DNA of 64,000 nucleotides, from the NCBI GenBank assembly GCA_964017235.1, contig OZ024931.1, forward strand, positions 126,367,530 to 126,431,529. Direction: 5' to 3'. The position numbers and the translations under genes are program-made. The stretch comes from Sabellastarte sp. h YS-2021. Its lineage: Eukaryota; Annelida; Polychaeta; Sabellida; Sabellidae. Below, piece by piece: positions 43,250-54,288 of the stretch. How positions within the stretch are numbered: the first letter of the stretch is position 1; the number at the start of each line of letters is the position of its first letter. The notes under the pieces were generated by a model. It saw only the letters and a program-made list of their open reading frames with translations, searched no databases and was not told the origin of the DNA.

Positions 43250-43464
43250 ACGAAAAAGATGCTATGACGTCACGTCCCTCTGGCGAGTGAAGCAGGAACT
43301 AGGCCACCTGGCGAGTGGAGTGTAGTGTACCGGTCCTGCCGGGGGTGAAACCCAGGACGTCTTTTCTTTCGTTTGGCGGGACCGGCTGGCGCCGGGCTAT
43401 AGCTATCGTCTGGTAGGTAAGGTATTAACTAATAAAAATTTAATTTACTAATTAAAATTTGCAA
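43250..43464 (+). repeat. A3 right ITR
   Basis: Arm 43,250-43,421 is the perfect inverse of the left arm. The outer 43 bp (GTATTAACTAATAAAAATTT...TTTGCAA) are specific to the right end. The next host bases are GTT. Confidence 0.95.
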
Positions 43465-43563
43465 GTTGTACAGTCATTCTGCACCCCGGCCTTCGCAAAG
43501 GAAAGAAGTAAGTCCCGGGGGAGCAGATTGTCATTTCTTTCTAAAAAAATGCAAATTAAAATA

Positions 43564-43647
43564 TGTGAAAAGTGCTTCTTGTGTCACTCAGTTGTCTTGT
43601 GTCAATACTGTAGAAAATGTCAAAAATGTTGTCTCAAATCTACCTGT
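43564..43647 (+). pseudogene. C Cys-module remnant (second cluster)
   Basis: ICEKCFLCHSVVLCQYC then RKCQKCCLKSTC, ending at TGTAGGGG, where the frame must move +1 to reach RT. It aligns with A3 39,717-39,791 and D 57,165-57,245. The first cluster is split between 37,220-37,262 and 43,465 onward. Confidence 0.7.
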
Positions 43648-43649
43648 AG

Positions 43650-45535
43650 GGGCTTGACTTCAAAACTTTTGGCAAACTTGGCTGGATCTGGGAGCCGGTT
43701 CGAAAGTAGTTCAAATTTTGAGAGAGGGTTACCCCCTCCCCTTTCGGACCCGGCCAAAACTCACCAGGTACCCCACAGTCATAAGCTGTTATGTCAATCC
43801 TCACAGGAACAGCTACCTGCTGGAGGCATTACATCAGCTTATAGACAAAAATGCAGTGGAGCTGGTCCAAAATCAAAAGTCATTGGGGTTTTTCAACCAT
43901 TCTAGATCTGAGCAAGTTAAATCTCTTCCTCAGGGTGGAGAAATTCAAGATGGAGACACCGGAAACCATCAGGACCTCCCTCCAAGAGGGGGAGTGGGTC
44001 ACCTCCATAGACTTCTAGGATGCATACTTCCACATACCTATACAGGAACAGTCCAGGAAATACCTGACATTTCACGTCCAGGGTCAGACATACCAATTCA
44101 AGGCGTTGCCGTTCAGTTTGTCCACAGCACCCTTGGAGTTCACTGTGGTAGCAAAGGAAGTAAAACTAATGGTCATACACAGGGGTATAAGAATCCACCA
44201 GTACCTAGACGACTGGTTGGTGAGAGCTACATCCCACCAGGCCTGTCTCCAACATACACAGGAATTAGTTCAGATATGCCAGGACCTAGGCTGGCTGGTA
44301 AATCTGGAGAAATCAGAGCTGGAACCCAAGCAGGTATTTGACTTCGTAGGTTACCAGTTCGACCTCCAGTCTGGTTGGGTCCGACCTACTTCGGACTGTT
44401 GGCAAGCCCTTCAAGAAAAGATACTGGGGCTATTTTGCTTACCGACCTGTCGGGTCCAGGAGTTCATGTCCTTGATAGGTTTGCTAACAACCACGGAGAA
44501 ACAAGTTCACCTAGGCCGTCTCCACATGAGACCAATTCAATGGCATTTGAAAAGCAATTGGAGAGTACCAGAATCCCTAGAGAAGGTGATTCCAATACCC
44601 AGGTCCTTGCACCCCCACTTACAATGGTGACTGGAAGAAAAGAATGTTCTCGCAGGCCAACCATTACACCCTCTAAGACACGCTACGCAAGTCTTTACAG
44701 ACGCATCAAAAGAAGGGTGGGGCGCTCACTTAAACGAGCACACTGCAAGAGGAACCTGGTCACTGCCAGAGAGCAAGCTGCACATAAACTACCTAGAACT
44801 CAAGGCAGTGTTCCTAGCCTTGAAAGAATTCCAAGGTTTTTGCAGCGGCAACATTGTTCTGATAGCAACAAACGATACTACGGTAGTGTCTTACATAAAC
44901 AAGGAAGGAGGCATCAGGTAGGGCACACTTTGTGCTCTTCTATGGAGAATCTTGACCTGGTGCACCAGCAATCAAGTAACCCTCAAAGCCCGACACATCC
45001 CAGGCCGGCTGAATGTGGTAGCAGACAAGCTATCCAGATTAGGCCAGACTATTCAGACAGAATGGTCCCTCCTTCCAGAGGTCTTCCAGGCAATATGCAG
45101 CAGGTGGCATTGGCCTCAGATAGACCTGTTTGCCACCAGATTCAACAACAAACTGCCTCAATTTGTGTCTCCAGTACCGGATCCCATGGTCATTGTAGTG
45201 GACGCTCTCAGTCTGTCATGGGACGATCTGGATGCCTTCCCACCAGCAGCCATTTTGGGCAAACTGGTGGAGAAGTTACAGGACACTCCATGCAAGAGGC
45301 TAATTCTGGTTGCTCCAGGGTGGCCTAACATGCCCTGGTTTTGGGACCTAGTAGCTATGTCCAGTCAGATTCCCCTGAGTCTGCCAATTCTGCCCAATCT
45401 GTTGACACAAGCCCTTCTATCAGATCCCTCACAGAAATCTGACAAATCTAAATCTCCATGCATGGCTCCTAGAGCCACAGCAATCAAGGAGCAAGGCTTC
45501 TCTGAAGCAGTTGCTTCAAGAATTGAGGCTCCTTA
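43650..45535 (+). pseudogene. C reverse transcriptase-RNase H, broken
   Basis: RT starts near 43,680. The RLFIVPKPNQKWRPI segment is deleted at about 43,900. Motif A has TAG (44,016-44,018) in place of Ser (SIDF-stop-DAYFHIPI). YLDDWLVRA is intact at about 44,205. RNase H: VFTDASKEGWGAHLNEHTA (44,690), LELKAVFLAL, then ATNDTTVVSYINKEGG with the third catalytic position altered. GPALSECALL frame damage occurs near 44,925. The C-terminal tail overlaps the recombinase, with TAA at 45,534. Confidence 0.83.
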
Positions 45536-46565
45536 AAGGGGATCAACCAGATCAGTCTATGAGGCAAAGTGGACCATTTTTACAAAGTGGTGCATCACTA
45601 ATAAGGTGGACTTCAGGGCACCCCCTGTGAAGTCAGTGGCTGACTTTCTTATGTACCTGTTTCAGGACAGGAAGTTACAACCCAGCACCATTGATGGTTA
45701 CAGGTCTGCCATTGCTGATAAACTAGGAAACTCCTCCTTTAACATCAGCAAAGATGAAAACCTCACGCGTCTCCTGGACAGTTTCCATAGAGATAGACCC
45801 AAAGATAGGAGGGGAATTCCCTCCTGAAACCTCTCCCTGGTTTTACACCAGCTGACAAAGGCTCCCTTTGAGCCACTTAAAGAGGCCTCCTTGAAGCACT
45901 TGACCTTCAAGACAGTTTTCCTCTTAGCCCTTGGGTCGGGCAAACGCAGAAATGATATTCATGCTTGGCAAAACAGGAACATCAGACACCAGTCGGATTG
46001 GTCCAAGGTGTCACTGTACCCATCACCCAGCTTCCTTTCAAAGAATCAGCTGGCTAAAGAGGGTCCAGACAGTGTGGCTCCAGTGGTTATACCAGCCCTG
46101 GCCCCAACTCTGGATAGATCCCTCAAGTCTGACAGGTCCCTTTGTCCGGTCAGAGCATTGTGCTATTATTTGGACAGGACCTCAGATCTCAGGCAGAATA
46201 AAGAGTTGGTCTTTGTCTCCTTTAAGAAGGGTTTTGACAAGGACATCTCTCCTGCCACTATCTCCTCATGGATCAAGCAGACTGTGATCCTATGTTATGA
46301 GCTCTCCGACAAAGAGTCCCACACTCTACATCAGGTCAAGGCTCATGATGTCAGAGCCTTTGCTGCTTCTAAATCCTTCCAGTCGGGAGTCTCCTTGGAG
46401 CAAATTTTGTCAGCCTGCCACCGGAAATCTCACAATACCTTCACTCAGTTTTACCTGAAGGATGTGGCCTGGGCTGACTCAGAGCTCTACCACCTGGGCC
46501 CTGTAGTGGCTGCACAGCAGATCCACCTGCAGTCCAGAACATATAGGAGATCTGTACATGTGTAA
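45480..46565 (+). pseudogene. C tyrosine recombinase, broken
   Basis: AIKEQGFSEAVASRIEAP is followed by TAA (45,534). NRKLQPSTIDGYRSAIADK-like core region at 45,670. TGA replaces Trp at about 45,826 (IPS-stop-NLSL). The catalytic half 45,891-46,565 is open: GKRRNDIHAW, HDVR, ACHRKSHNTF (Trp to Arg next to the catalytic His) and FYLKDVAW. Confidence 0.83.
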
Positions 46566-46600
46566 ATAGTTGTAAATTTGTTTATATTGCGCATATAGTC

Positions 46601-46636
46601 AAAAAAAAAAAAAGGGGGGGGGGGGGGGGGGGGAAG
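46601..46636 (+). other. Polypurine tract-like run (C)
   Basis: 13 A followed by 20 G and AAGGCAGG, about 36 nt after the recombinase stop. Confidence 0.6.
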
Positions 46637-46802
46637 GCAGGTTGGTTTTGGACTGATTGAGTGGTTTCTGTCGACCGACCTTGGCCTTTAGGGGTTTCCT
46701 GACCTTCAGAGTCGACCCAGGCCTACAGCAATTTTGTTAGTTTTTATCATGAGTTCATGTAAGTCCCTAGTAACTTCCCCGACGATCAAGTGGTAGTTAT
46801 TC

Positions 46803-46899
46803 AGCAATTGTCCGTTAGATAGGATGTATTAACGCAATAAAATTGCAAATTTAATAGGTAAATTAAATTTTTATAAGTTAATACCCTATCCAATGGACA
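46803..46899 (+). repeat. C internal complementary region
   Basis: CAATTGTCCGTTAGATAGGATGTATTAACGCAATAAAATTG, then TAAGTTAATACCCTATCCAATGGACA. It implies that the lost left ITR resembled those of D and G. Confidence 0.85.
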
Positions 46900-46957
46900 T
46901 ACAAGACCCTCCCACCGACCCCGCTATCGGTATACTAGGGGTCTAATAGGTTTAAAC

Positions 46958-47182
46958 AACGAAAAAGATGCTATGATGTCACACTGTCTAGACAGGAAGG
47001 AAGTACGACACGCCATCTGGCGAGTGCACAATGGGACCGGCCAGCCTATGGAGGCATTATGCACTCTTATAAGGCGACTTTTTCTGTCGTTTGGCGGGCT
47101 GGTCTGCGCCGACCGGTAAAGCAATTGTCCATTGGATAGGGTATTAACTTATAAAAATTTAATTTACCTATTAAATTTACAA
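46958..47182 (+). repeat. C right ITR
   Basis: CGAAAAAGATGCTATGATGTCACACTGTC...TCGTTTGGCGGGCTGG...CCATTGGATAGGGTATTAACTTATAAAAATTT. The CRE-like site is TGATGTCA here, one change from the A3 palindrome. Confidence 0.85.
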
Positions 47183-47690
47183 TTTCGTTCACCTTGGCTG
47201 ATTGCACATGAGACCCATACAGTGGCATCTCAAAAACAACTGGAATATACTGGAATTCCTAGAAAAAGTGATTCCTATCCCCAGGTCACTTACAATGGTG
47301 GCTGGAGGAAGGCAACGTTCTCCAAGGTCAACCATTACACCCAATAAAACATGCTCTGCAAGTCTTTACAGATGCATCAAAAGAAGGGTGGGGCGCTCAC
47401 TTAAACGAGCACACTGCAAGCGGAACCTGGTCCCTTCCGGAAAGCAAGCTGCATACAAACTGTCTGGAAATGATAGCAGTCTTTCTAGCCTTAAAAGAGT
47501 TTCAGGACCTCTGTTCCGACAAAATAGTTCTGATAGCAACCGACAACACCACAGTGGTGTCATGCATAAACAAGCAAGGAGGCATGAGGTCAGACCACTT
47601 TGTGCTGTTATGGAGAATCTTGACCTGGTGTACCAGAAAACAAGTAACTCTCAAAGCCCGACTCAAAGAACTTTTCCATGTATCCATGAT
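47183..47690 (+). pseudogene. DIRS family A fragment E (RT thumb and RNase H)
   Basis: Starts abruptly at GTTCACCTTGGCTGATTGCACATGAGACC, the RT thumb (LHMRPIQWHLKNNW), and runs through VFTDASKEGWGAHL, ESKLHTNCLEM and IATDNTTVVSCINKQGG to LKAR at about 47,665. It was presumably the host element into which C or a relative inserted. Its upstream part is not in place. Confidence 0.75.
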
Positions 47691-50020
47691 GTATGCCTTC
47701 AAGCTGTCAGAGCAACAAAAATCCCTGCAAAAGCAGGTCAGGGCCCCAATGCCTCAGTTTCAAAACTCTTTTTAGATTCGGATTCTAAACCCAGCACTAG
47801 CAAAGTTTCAAATAATCAGTCTTGGGCTGTAGCCTCGACCAACCAAGAGAAACCTAGGAGTCTGATCCTCCACTACATACCAATAAACCCTCTCCTGGTG
47901 GAGAACCTGGGAGAGATGGGAGGGAGTTCTAGGGATCCTTCTGAACTGTTGCAGATAGGGACTCCAAGTACGAAGGAAAGCTATCTTGAGAAGAGAACTG
48001 ACCCCTGACCCTGTTATTCCAAGGGAAGTAGATCTGTCGGACTCACCTCAGTAAACGAGGGCATTGAGAACTCGGGCCCAAGGGTCAGTCTGCTTTTCTC
48101 CCAGCTAATCCTTCTCTCAGAGAGACCCTCATTAAACCCATAAATTCATTAAACCTCCCTCTGCCATTGGAAAGTGGTATACAATGGTTTGTCCTTGCTT
48201 TGAAGAGAAGGTGCAGGGATTTAAACAGGGATTTTGCAAACATTTGCATCTCCCCTAGGTCCACTGGTGCTGTATGTGGAAAGTATCCCCTTCATGTTGT
48301 CAAGGACTTTTGTGTTCCAGACTAGACAAAATATCTGTACCTTCAGATATTCAGTTAACGTCACTCAGGTAATCTCAGAGTGTAACTTGTTTATAGATAA
48401 TTATAGGGACAGTATAAAAGCCACAGTCAAATGGGGTAAGAATCAAACTCAGAAAAGTGCCAACCCTGGGAGGGCCATGAGAAATGTCTACAACAAAACC
48501 TGTTACTATTTGTCCTTGACAAGAAGATCCATATTCAACAGAGGGCCTTAGCCAACCAGAGCAAGGTCTTGAATACCTCCTGGATTCAGCCTTGTCAAAC
48601 CCATTAAAGACAGATGGCTCAAACTGCAGGCTTTAATTCTCCAAATAAAGTTGCAGTCGGCTTTGACTGCAAGATGTTTGATTTCGCTGATTGTGTTGCT
48701 AGCATTGAGAGAGAAAATTTTTCCAGAGGGTCACCCCCCACACAAAACCTTTTCAGTGGTGCCTCAAGAAGAACTGGAGATACTCTTATTCCCTGGACAA
48801 CCTTCTTCCTTGGTAGGAGACCATGTTCAGCTCACCTAGACTGGTAGAAGAATCCCTGCAATTTACTGAAGGGTTCAAACCTTCACCCAAAAGATTACAA
48901 CCTACAGATCTTTACCAATGCTTCAAAGATAGATTAGAGCATTCACTTAGGTCAACTTAAAGACTCAGTAAAAGGTTTGTGGTCAGACCGGGAAAAAAGG
49001 CTACACATAAATGTACTTAAGATGAAGATGATGTTTTTGCACCTGAATCAGTTCAGGGATCAGTGCCAAAATCAAACTGTGCTGATTGTCAGACTATTCA
49101 ACAGTGGTAGCCTTCAAAAACAGGGAAGAGCCCATTCATTCTCTCCTGTGGAGAATCATAAGATGGTTCCATTTCTAAACAAGATGGCACGATGCGCCAG
49201 GCACATTCCAGGGTGTCAGATCAAATCAACTGTATAGTCACTGCACCCAAGAAGCATGGAAATGCTCTGAACATAACTGGTTGGGTCTCACAGGATACAC
49301 ATACTCCAGCATTTGACACTGCCACTGGCCCACCACCATGTATCATGCTGGGCCTACATCTTTAAGGGAAAAAATAAAGAGGAAAATGTGATTAACCAAT
49401 GACCTGACCAATGATGAAAATTGTTTTTTTGTTCTTTTTTTTTCTTCTTTTTTCCATTGATGAAAATGTTAAAAATTTGGCAGTAATCAATGACCTTTGT
49501 TACTCTGATTATGAGTCAGATGAGTCTGATTATTGCTTTTCTAACTCAGAGATGACATTGAAGATTATGCAAAAGAAAAATCATCAATAGTTTTACACCT
49601 TCCTCTACAAGTTATGGTATATTGTAAGCTGTAAAGTATGTTAAATAAAAAAGTGTTCATCTTTAAGTTTCTTCATTTTTTTGGCCAGCAACAATTTTGA
49701 GCGAGTCATGATCATCGGACTACCTCCTACAGCTGTCCTTCACAAGGTGATCAAGAAAATGCTCTGATGTGATTGCCTCATAATACTATGAGCGCCAGGC
49801 TGGACAGGGAAGCCCTGGTTTTGAGACATTGTGGGGCTCTCAACAGAGATCCCTCTCCAATTATCAGTGTCAATGATGCTTCTCAAGAAGTCCCATAATC
49901 AAGTGCTTCATAACAACCCACAACATCTGAACCTTGAAGTCTGATGTCCAAGAGCAGTAAGCTCCAAGAGCAAGGCTTCTCTGTGGAGGTGGCAGAGAGA
50001 ATTGATGCCCCATTATCTAC
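47691..50020 (+). mobile_element. Heavily decayed DIRS family B remains (F)
   Basis: Gag-like traces at 47,690-48,560: CLKIL..FLSKP segments, and TGYNGLSLL-type text equivalent to RWYKVGQPCFEDQLQELN of B1 at about 48,170. RT thumb at 48,575-48,840 (DRWLKLQALILQIKLQ) and RNase H traces to 49,230. Unrelated AT-rich DNA lies at 49,290-49,700. RNase H end and recombinase start are at 49,705-50,010 (LQEQGFSVEVAERIDAP). No frame is intact. Confidence 0.65.
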
Positions 50021-50187
50021 TCTATATTAGGGATAGTAAATGATCCCAATTTAACAGTTTTGAATTGAAATGTCTACTGGAACATTTTTCAACTTAATAA
50101 AACTGAAATGACCATCTGTATATTTTTGTAGTGACTTTTTTTCTCTTCTATTTTTACTTTCTTATGCTAATTCTATGTTCCTCTCCA

Positions 50188-50297
50188 TCAACATTTTCGT
50201 TTCCGGACTCTTAACTTGAAAATGGTTTGTCCAATTGAATTCAAACTTGACAGGGAGATAGATCACTATAATACCTAGTTTCCTTTTGAAATTGGTG
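50188..50297. repeat. Direct repeat unit upstream of copy G
   Basis: CATTTTCGTTTCCGGACTCT...CAAACTTGACAGGGAGATAGATCA...TTTGAAATTGGTG closely resembles 54,488-54,600 on the other side of G. G therefore lies between two copies of one repeat. Confidence 0.7.
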
Positions 50298-50497
50298 TTT
50301 TTATTGTGTTAATACATCCTATCCAATGGACAATTGCTTTACCGGTCGGCGCGACCGGTCCTGTCAGACGCCAGAAAAAGACATTCTGTATATAATACCG
50401 GCAGGACTGTTCAAGTAGTGAGCATTTGCTAGGTGGCGCATAATACTTGCTTCCTGTCTAGACAGCGTGACGTCAGTTCATCTTTTTCGTTTGGCGC
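50298..50497 (+). repeat. G left ITR
   Basis: TTTTTATTGTGTTAATACATCC, CCAATGGACAATTGCTTTACC, GGTCCTGTCAGACGCCAGAAAAAG, CRE TGACGTCA (50,468-50,475) and TTTGGCGC (50,490-50,497). Confidence 0.85.
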
Positions 50498-50616
50498 ATG
50501 TAGTGTGTAGACATGTTTTTGAAGTGATCTCCAAGTTTGAAAAAATATGGACTATTCTACGAATTTAAAGCTTATTTTCATTTGAAAAAATATATATATT
50601 GTGTTTCTTATATATC

Positions 50617-51990
50617 ATGGCCTCTCCAGGACTTAAAGGAGGCATTATCCGGTATTTTTGACCAGTTTTTGAAGATTTTCCTTGTGCTTGTCACCGAGAC
50701 AAAGCCGTGGGTGAGAAGTCGTGTGTCATCCCTGCAGCATTCCTTCTTCATAACAGAAGTGTATATTTGCCATAATTCACCCTCTGTTTACTTCTACATT
50801 GTCGAGTAACACTGCGTGTATGTCGACTAGAAGAAATTAGAGAAATATGAAGAATGCATAGTCTGACGTCATCACTTCCAGCTTATGCTTGTCACATGAC
50901 ACAGACCTGGTCACGTGATACACATCCAACAATGGAAATATCGTGTTTTCAGCTGTTTTTATGAGAAGAAGATGACCATTTATTCCTCAAAGCTCCACTT
51001 AATTGGCAAGAAGAAGAAATCCAGCAAATCACAGATCTTCATACAACTACCGGCAAGCAGAATCCCCGACTATAACACAGAAATCTGCGAGTTTTTGAAG
51101 TGTCGGTCATGTGACTTCACAGATCCTCACACAACTACTGGCAAGCAGATCCTCGACTGTGACCGGTTCAACTGACAAGAAGAAACCCCCACCAGTGGCT
51201 TGTTCTCTCGTGTGACTGTTGTGGGTACCGATTCCAGTCTTGGTCAGACCACCGGTGATTCAGCCTCATGGGTGATGGGTTCAGTTGACAAGAAGACACC
51301 CCCTTCAGTGGTTTCCAGTGATCTGCCCTTTTTGATCCTGGAATCTCCACCAGTGGCTTGTCCTTTGTTGTGACTGGGGGGGGGGGGGGGGGGGGGGGGG
51401 GTACCGGTTCCAGTCTTGTTCAGACCACCGGTGATCCAGCTGTGTTGACAAGCAGATTCCTAAAGTGTGACTGGTTCAGCCAACAAGAAGTAATGAGTTT
51501 GCCGGTACCAGTCTGTTCAGACTACCGGTGGGGCCCCCTAGTGATGAGCTTTGCCTGTACCAATCTGCCCTGACTACCGGTGGGGTCCCCTGCTAGCTAG
51601 CAAGAAGTGAGGGGTTTTTTACTGGTACCAGGTCTGTTCAGGCTACCGGTGGGGACTTAGTGATGAGTTTGCTGTTACCAGTCCTATCCAGTCTACCGGT
51701 GGGGTTGTTTCCCTGCCAGTCCTCCCCACCCCTATTAGACCCTACCTTGGTACTGGTACTGGGGCTGCATGGGCAGGCCCAGAGTAAGAAGACAACTAGG
51801 GCTACTGGGAACCGGTTACAGAGGATTGATCTCCTGGAACCGGTTATAGAAGTTGCTGTGACCACTGAGAGTCTTATCTCCCCATTGCAGAAAGTCTGAC
51901 TGGTACCAGTCCTGTTCAGGCTACCGTTAGGGTCTCTGCCCATCCAGTGATGACTGCTACTGGCACCAGTTCTGCTCAGACTGCCGGTTA
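50617..51990 (+). pseudogene. G gag remnant with hairpin repeats
   Basis: ATG 50,617 (MASPGLKGGIIR) keeps the family A start but loses the zinc module after about ten codons. From 51,225 to 51,990 a degenerate unit (GTACCGGTTCCAGTC..GTTCAGAC.ACCGGTG) recurs about eight times. Each unit can fold, for example CCGGTACCAGTCTG with CAGACTACCGG. This may be an expansion of the Thr/Gly/Pro-rich mid-gag segment seen in D (STGATGQKQ). A G run of about 25 bases lies at 51,377-51,401. Confidence 0.55.
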
Positions 51991-51994
51991 CACC

Positions 51995-52910
51995 CTCTAG
52001 AAACATGCTCTGCAAATATTTACAGACGCAGCAAAAGAAGGGTGGGGTCCTCACTTAGACAAGCACACTGCCAAGGGAACCTGGTCCCTGCCAGAAAGCA
52101 AGTTGCACATAAGTCATTTAGAGCTAAAGCAGTCTTTCTAGCTCTAAAAGAGTCTGCTGCAACAAGACTAGTGATAGCTACAGACAACACAACAGTGGTT
52201 GCCTTATATTAACAAAAAGGGGGGGATGAAATCGGGCTCCCTATGTGCCCTACTGTGGAGAATCCTGTCCTGGTGTACCAGGAAACCGGTGACCCTCAAG
52301 GCATGTCCCATCCCCGGCCGGCTGAACGTGATAGCAGACAAGCTATCCAGACTTGACCAGACCATTCAAACAGAGTGGTCACTTCATCCAAAAGTATTCC
52401 AGGCTTTATGCTCTCAGTGGCACCAACCCCAAGTGGACGTATTTGCCACCGGGTTCAACACAAACCACCACAGTTTGTGTCACCAGTCCCAGACTCCCAG
52501 GCATGGGCAGTGGATGCACTCGGCCTTTCCTGGGAGGACCTGGACCCATATGCCTTCTCACCAGCAACCATCTTGGGCAAGTGGTGGAGAAGTTGCAGGA
52601 CTACCCATGCAACAGAATGATCCTGATTGCACCGAGATGGCCCAACATGCTCTGGTTCTGGGATCTAGTGGCAATGTCAAGTCAGACCCCACTGTGTCTG
52701 CCCAACATAACAAACCTAGTGTCTCAGTCATTCAACCAGGTCCTACACAGGAACTTGTCAAACCTGAATCTGCATGCATGGCTCATAGAGCCTCAGCAAT
52801 CAAGGAGCAAGGCTTCTGTGATTCAGTGGCAGCACAAATTGAGGCTCCTCAAAGAGGATCAACTAGATCTGTCTATGAGGCAAGTGGACCATTTTTTACA
52901 AAGTGGTGCC
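51995..52910 (+). pseudogene. G RNase H domain, broken
   Basis: IFTDAAKEGWG, then ESKLHISHLEL and IATDNTTVV followed by a frame change (PYINKKGGMKSGSLCALLW). ARSIPGRLNVIADKLSRL-like region at 52,300. The RNase H tail (SNLNLHAWLIEPQQSRSKAS) runs to about 52,946. Confidence 0.8.
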
Positions 52911-53855
52911 TCAGTAATCAGGTGGACTTCAGGGCACCACCTCTGAAAGCCATTGCTGACTTCCTCCTGTACTTGTTCCAGGACAGGAAGTTACAACCAG
53001 GCACTATTGATGGCCACAGATCACCCATTGCTGACAAATTGGGCAATGTACCCATTAATGTCAACAAAAATGAGCATCTTACTCGTCTCCCGGATAGTTT
53101 CCATAGAGACAGCCCCAAGGGCAGGAGGGGCATCCCCTCTTGGAACCTCTCTCTGGTGTTACACCAGCTGACTACGGCTCCTTTTGAATCCTTAAAGGAG
53201 GCCTCATTGAAACACTTGACCTTCAAGACTGTTTTTCTGATGGTCTTAGGTTCTGGTAAATGCAGGAGTTGCAATCCATGCTTGGTTACATTTGAACATC
53301 AGACACCAGTTAGACTGGTCTAAGGTGTCCCTGTACCCCTCGCCCAGCTTCCTATCCAAGAAGCAACTGGCTAAAGAGGGTCCAGATAGTGTGGCTCCAG
53401 TGGTCATATCAGCCCAGGCCTCATCTCTGGATAAGTCACTCAAGGGTGACAGGTCCCTATGTCCAGTTAGAGCCCTGCGCTACTACTTGGACAGGACCTC
53501 AGATCTTAGGCAGAACAAGGAGCTGGTCTTTGTCTCCTTCAAGAAAGGTTTTGACAAAGACATCTCACGTGCCACCTTCTCCTCATGGATCAGACGGTCG
53601 TGATCCTGTGCAATTAGCTCTCTGACCAGGAGGCCCTCACTCTGCATCAGGTTAAAGCCCATGATGTCCGGGCCCTTGCTGCCTCTAAGGCCTTCCAATC
53701 AGGGGTCTCCTTAGAGCAAATTTTGTCAGCCTGCCACTGTAAATTACATAACACCTTCACTCAGTTCTATTTGAAGGATGTTTCTCGGGCTGACTCAGAT
53801 GTTTCCATTTGGGACAAGTTGTGGCTGCCCAACAGGTGCACCATCAAGCCCTAAA
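52780..53855 (+). pseudogene. G tyrosine recombinase, broken
   Basis: AIKEQGFCDSVAAQIEAPQRG. The first catalytic Arg is changed to Cys (GKCRS for GKRRS), and a frame change follows at about 53,275. There is a deletion near 53,590 (IRRS-stop) and a TAG at about 53,613. HDVR, CHCKLHNTF (Trp to Cys) and FYLKDV persist. Confidence 0.82.
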
Positions 53856-53949
53856 ATGAGATGTGTAAATTTGGCTTACTTCTCTAGGGAATTTTAATTC
53901 TTATGGGACTGAACTCAGCCTCTTTCTCTCTCCCCTTTCTCAGAGTACT

Positions 53950-53977
53950 TCTGAGAAAGAAAAGAGGGGGGGGGGCA
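53950..53977 (+). other. Polypurine tract-like run (G) with adjacent stem-loop
   Basis: GAGAAAGAAAAGAGGGGGGGGGCATT. Directly 5', CTTTCTCAGA (53,935-53,944) and TCTGAGAAAG (53,950-53,959) form a perfect 10-bp stem with a GTACT loop. Confidence 0.65.
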
Positions 53978-54136
53978 TTGTCGGTACTCTTCCGTGTAAC
54001 CGGTTAGTTGGTAGCTGACCTTGACCTCACAGGGTTCTCTGACCCTAGATGAGAAGGGCCTTCTCAGTTTTGTTTTATTATGAGTTCATTTGAGTCCCTA
54101 GTAGCTTAACCGCCTTCCTAACGGTAGTTATTCGGG

Positions 54137-54230
54137 AATTGTCCATTGGATAGGATGTATTAACACAATAAATTGGAAATTTAATAAGTGAATTAAATTT
54201 TTATAAGTTAATACCCTATCCAATAGACAG
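54137..54230 (+). repeat. G internal complementary region
   Basis: ATTGTCCATTGGATAGGATGTATTAACACAATAAATTG (antisense of the left end), then TTATAAGTTAATACCCTATCC (antisense of a right end). Confidence 0.83.
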
Positions 54231-54288
54231 GCAAGGCACTCCCTACCGACCCTGCTACCAGCTTACTAGGGGTCTAAATATGTTTAGA

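Larger units (their letters stand above)
37263..43464 (+). mobile_element. Complete DIRS-type retrotransposon A3, apparently young
   Basis: 6.2-kb element: left ITR, gag, Cys module, RT-RNase H, tyrosine recombinase, purine tract, internal complementary region, right ITR. ITR arms 37,282-37,453 and 43,250-43,421 are identical over 172 bp by eye. The ICR matches both ends exactly. The three long frames are open. DIRS elements are known to use a tyrosine recombinase rather than a DDE integrase and to integrate from a circle without target duplication. None is seen here. It is inserted in copy C. Of all copies in the window it is the only one that could be autonomous. Confidence 0.95.
43465..47182 (+). 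mobile_element. DIRS copy C, 3' portion (after A3)
   Basis: Continues the interrupted copy: second Cys cluster, RT-RNase H, recombinase, A13G20 tract, internal complementary region (46,803-46,899) and right ITR to TTTACAA at 47,182. Family A, older and broken. Confidence 0.88.
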
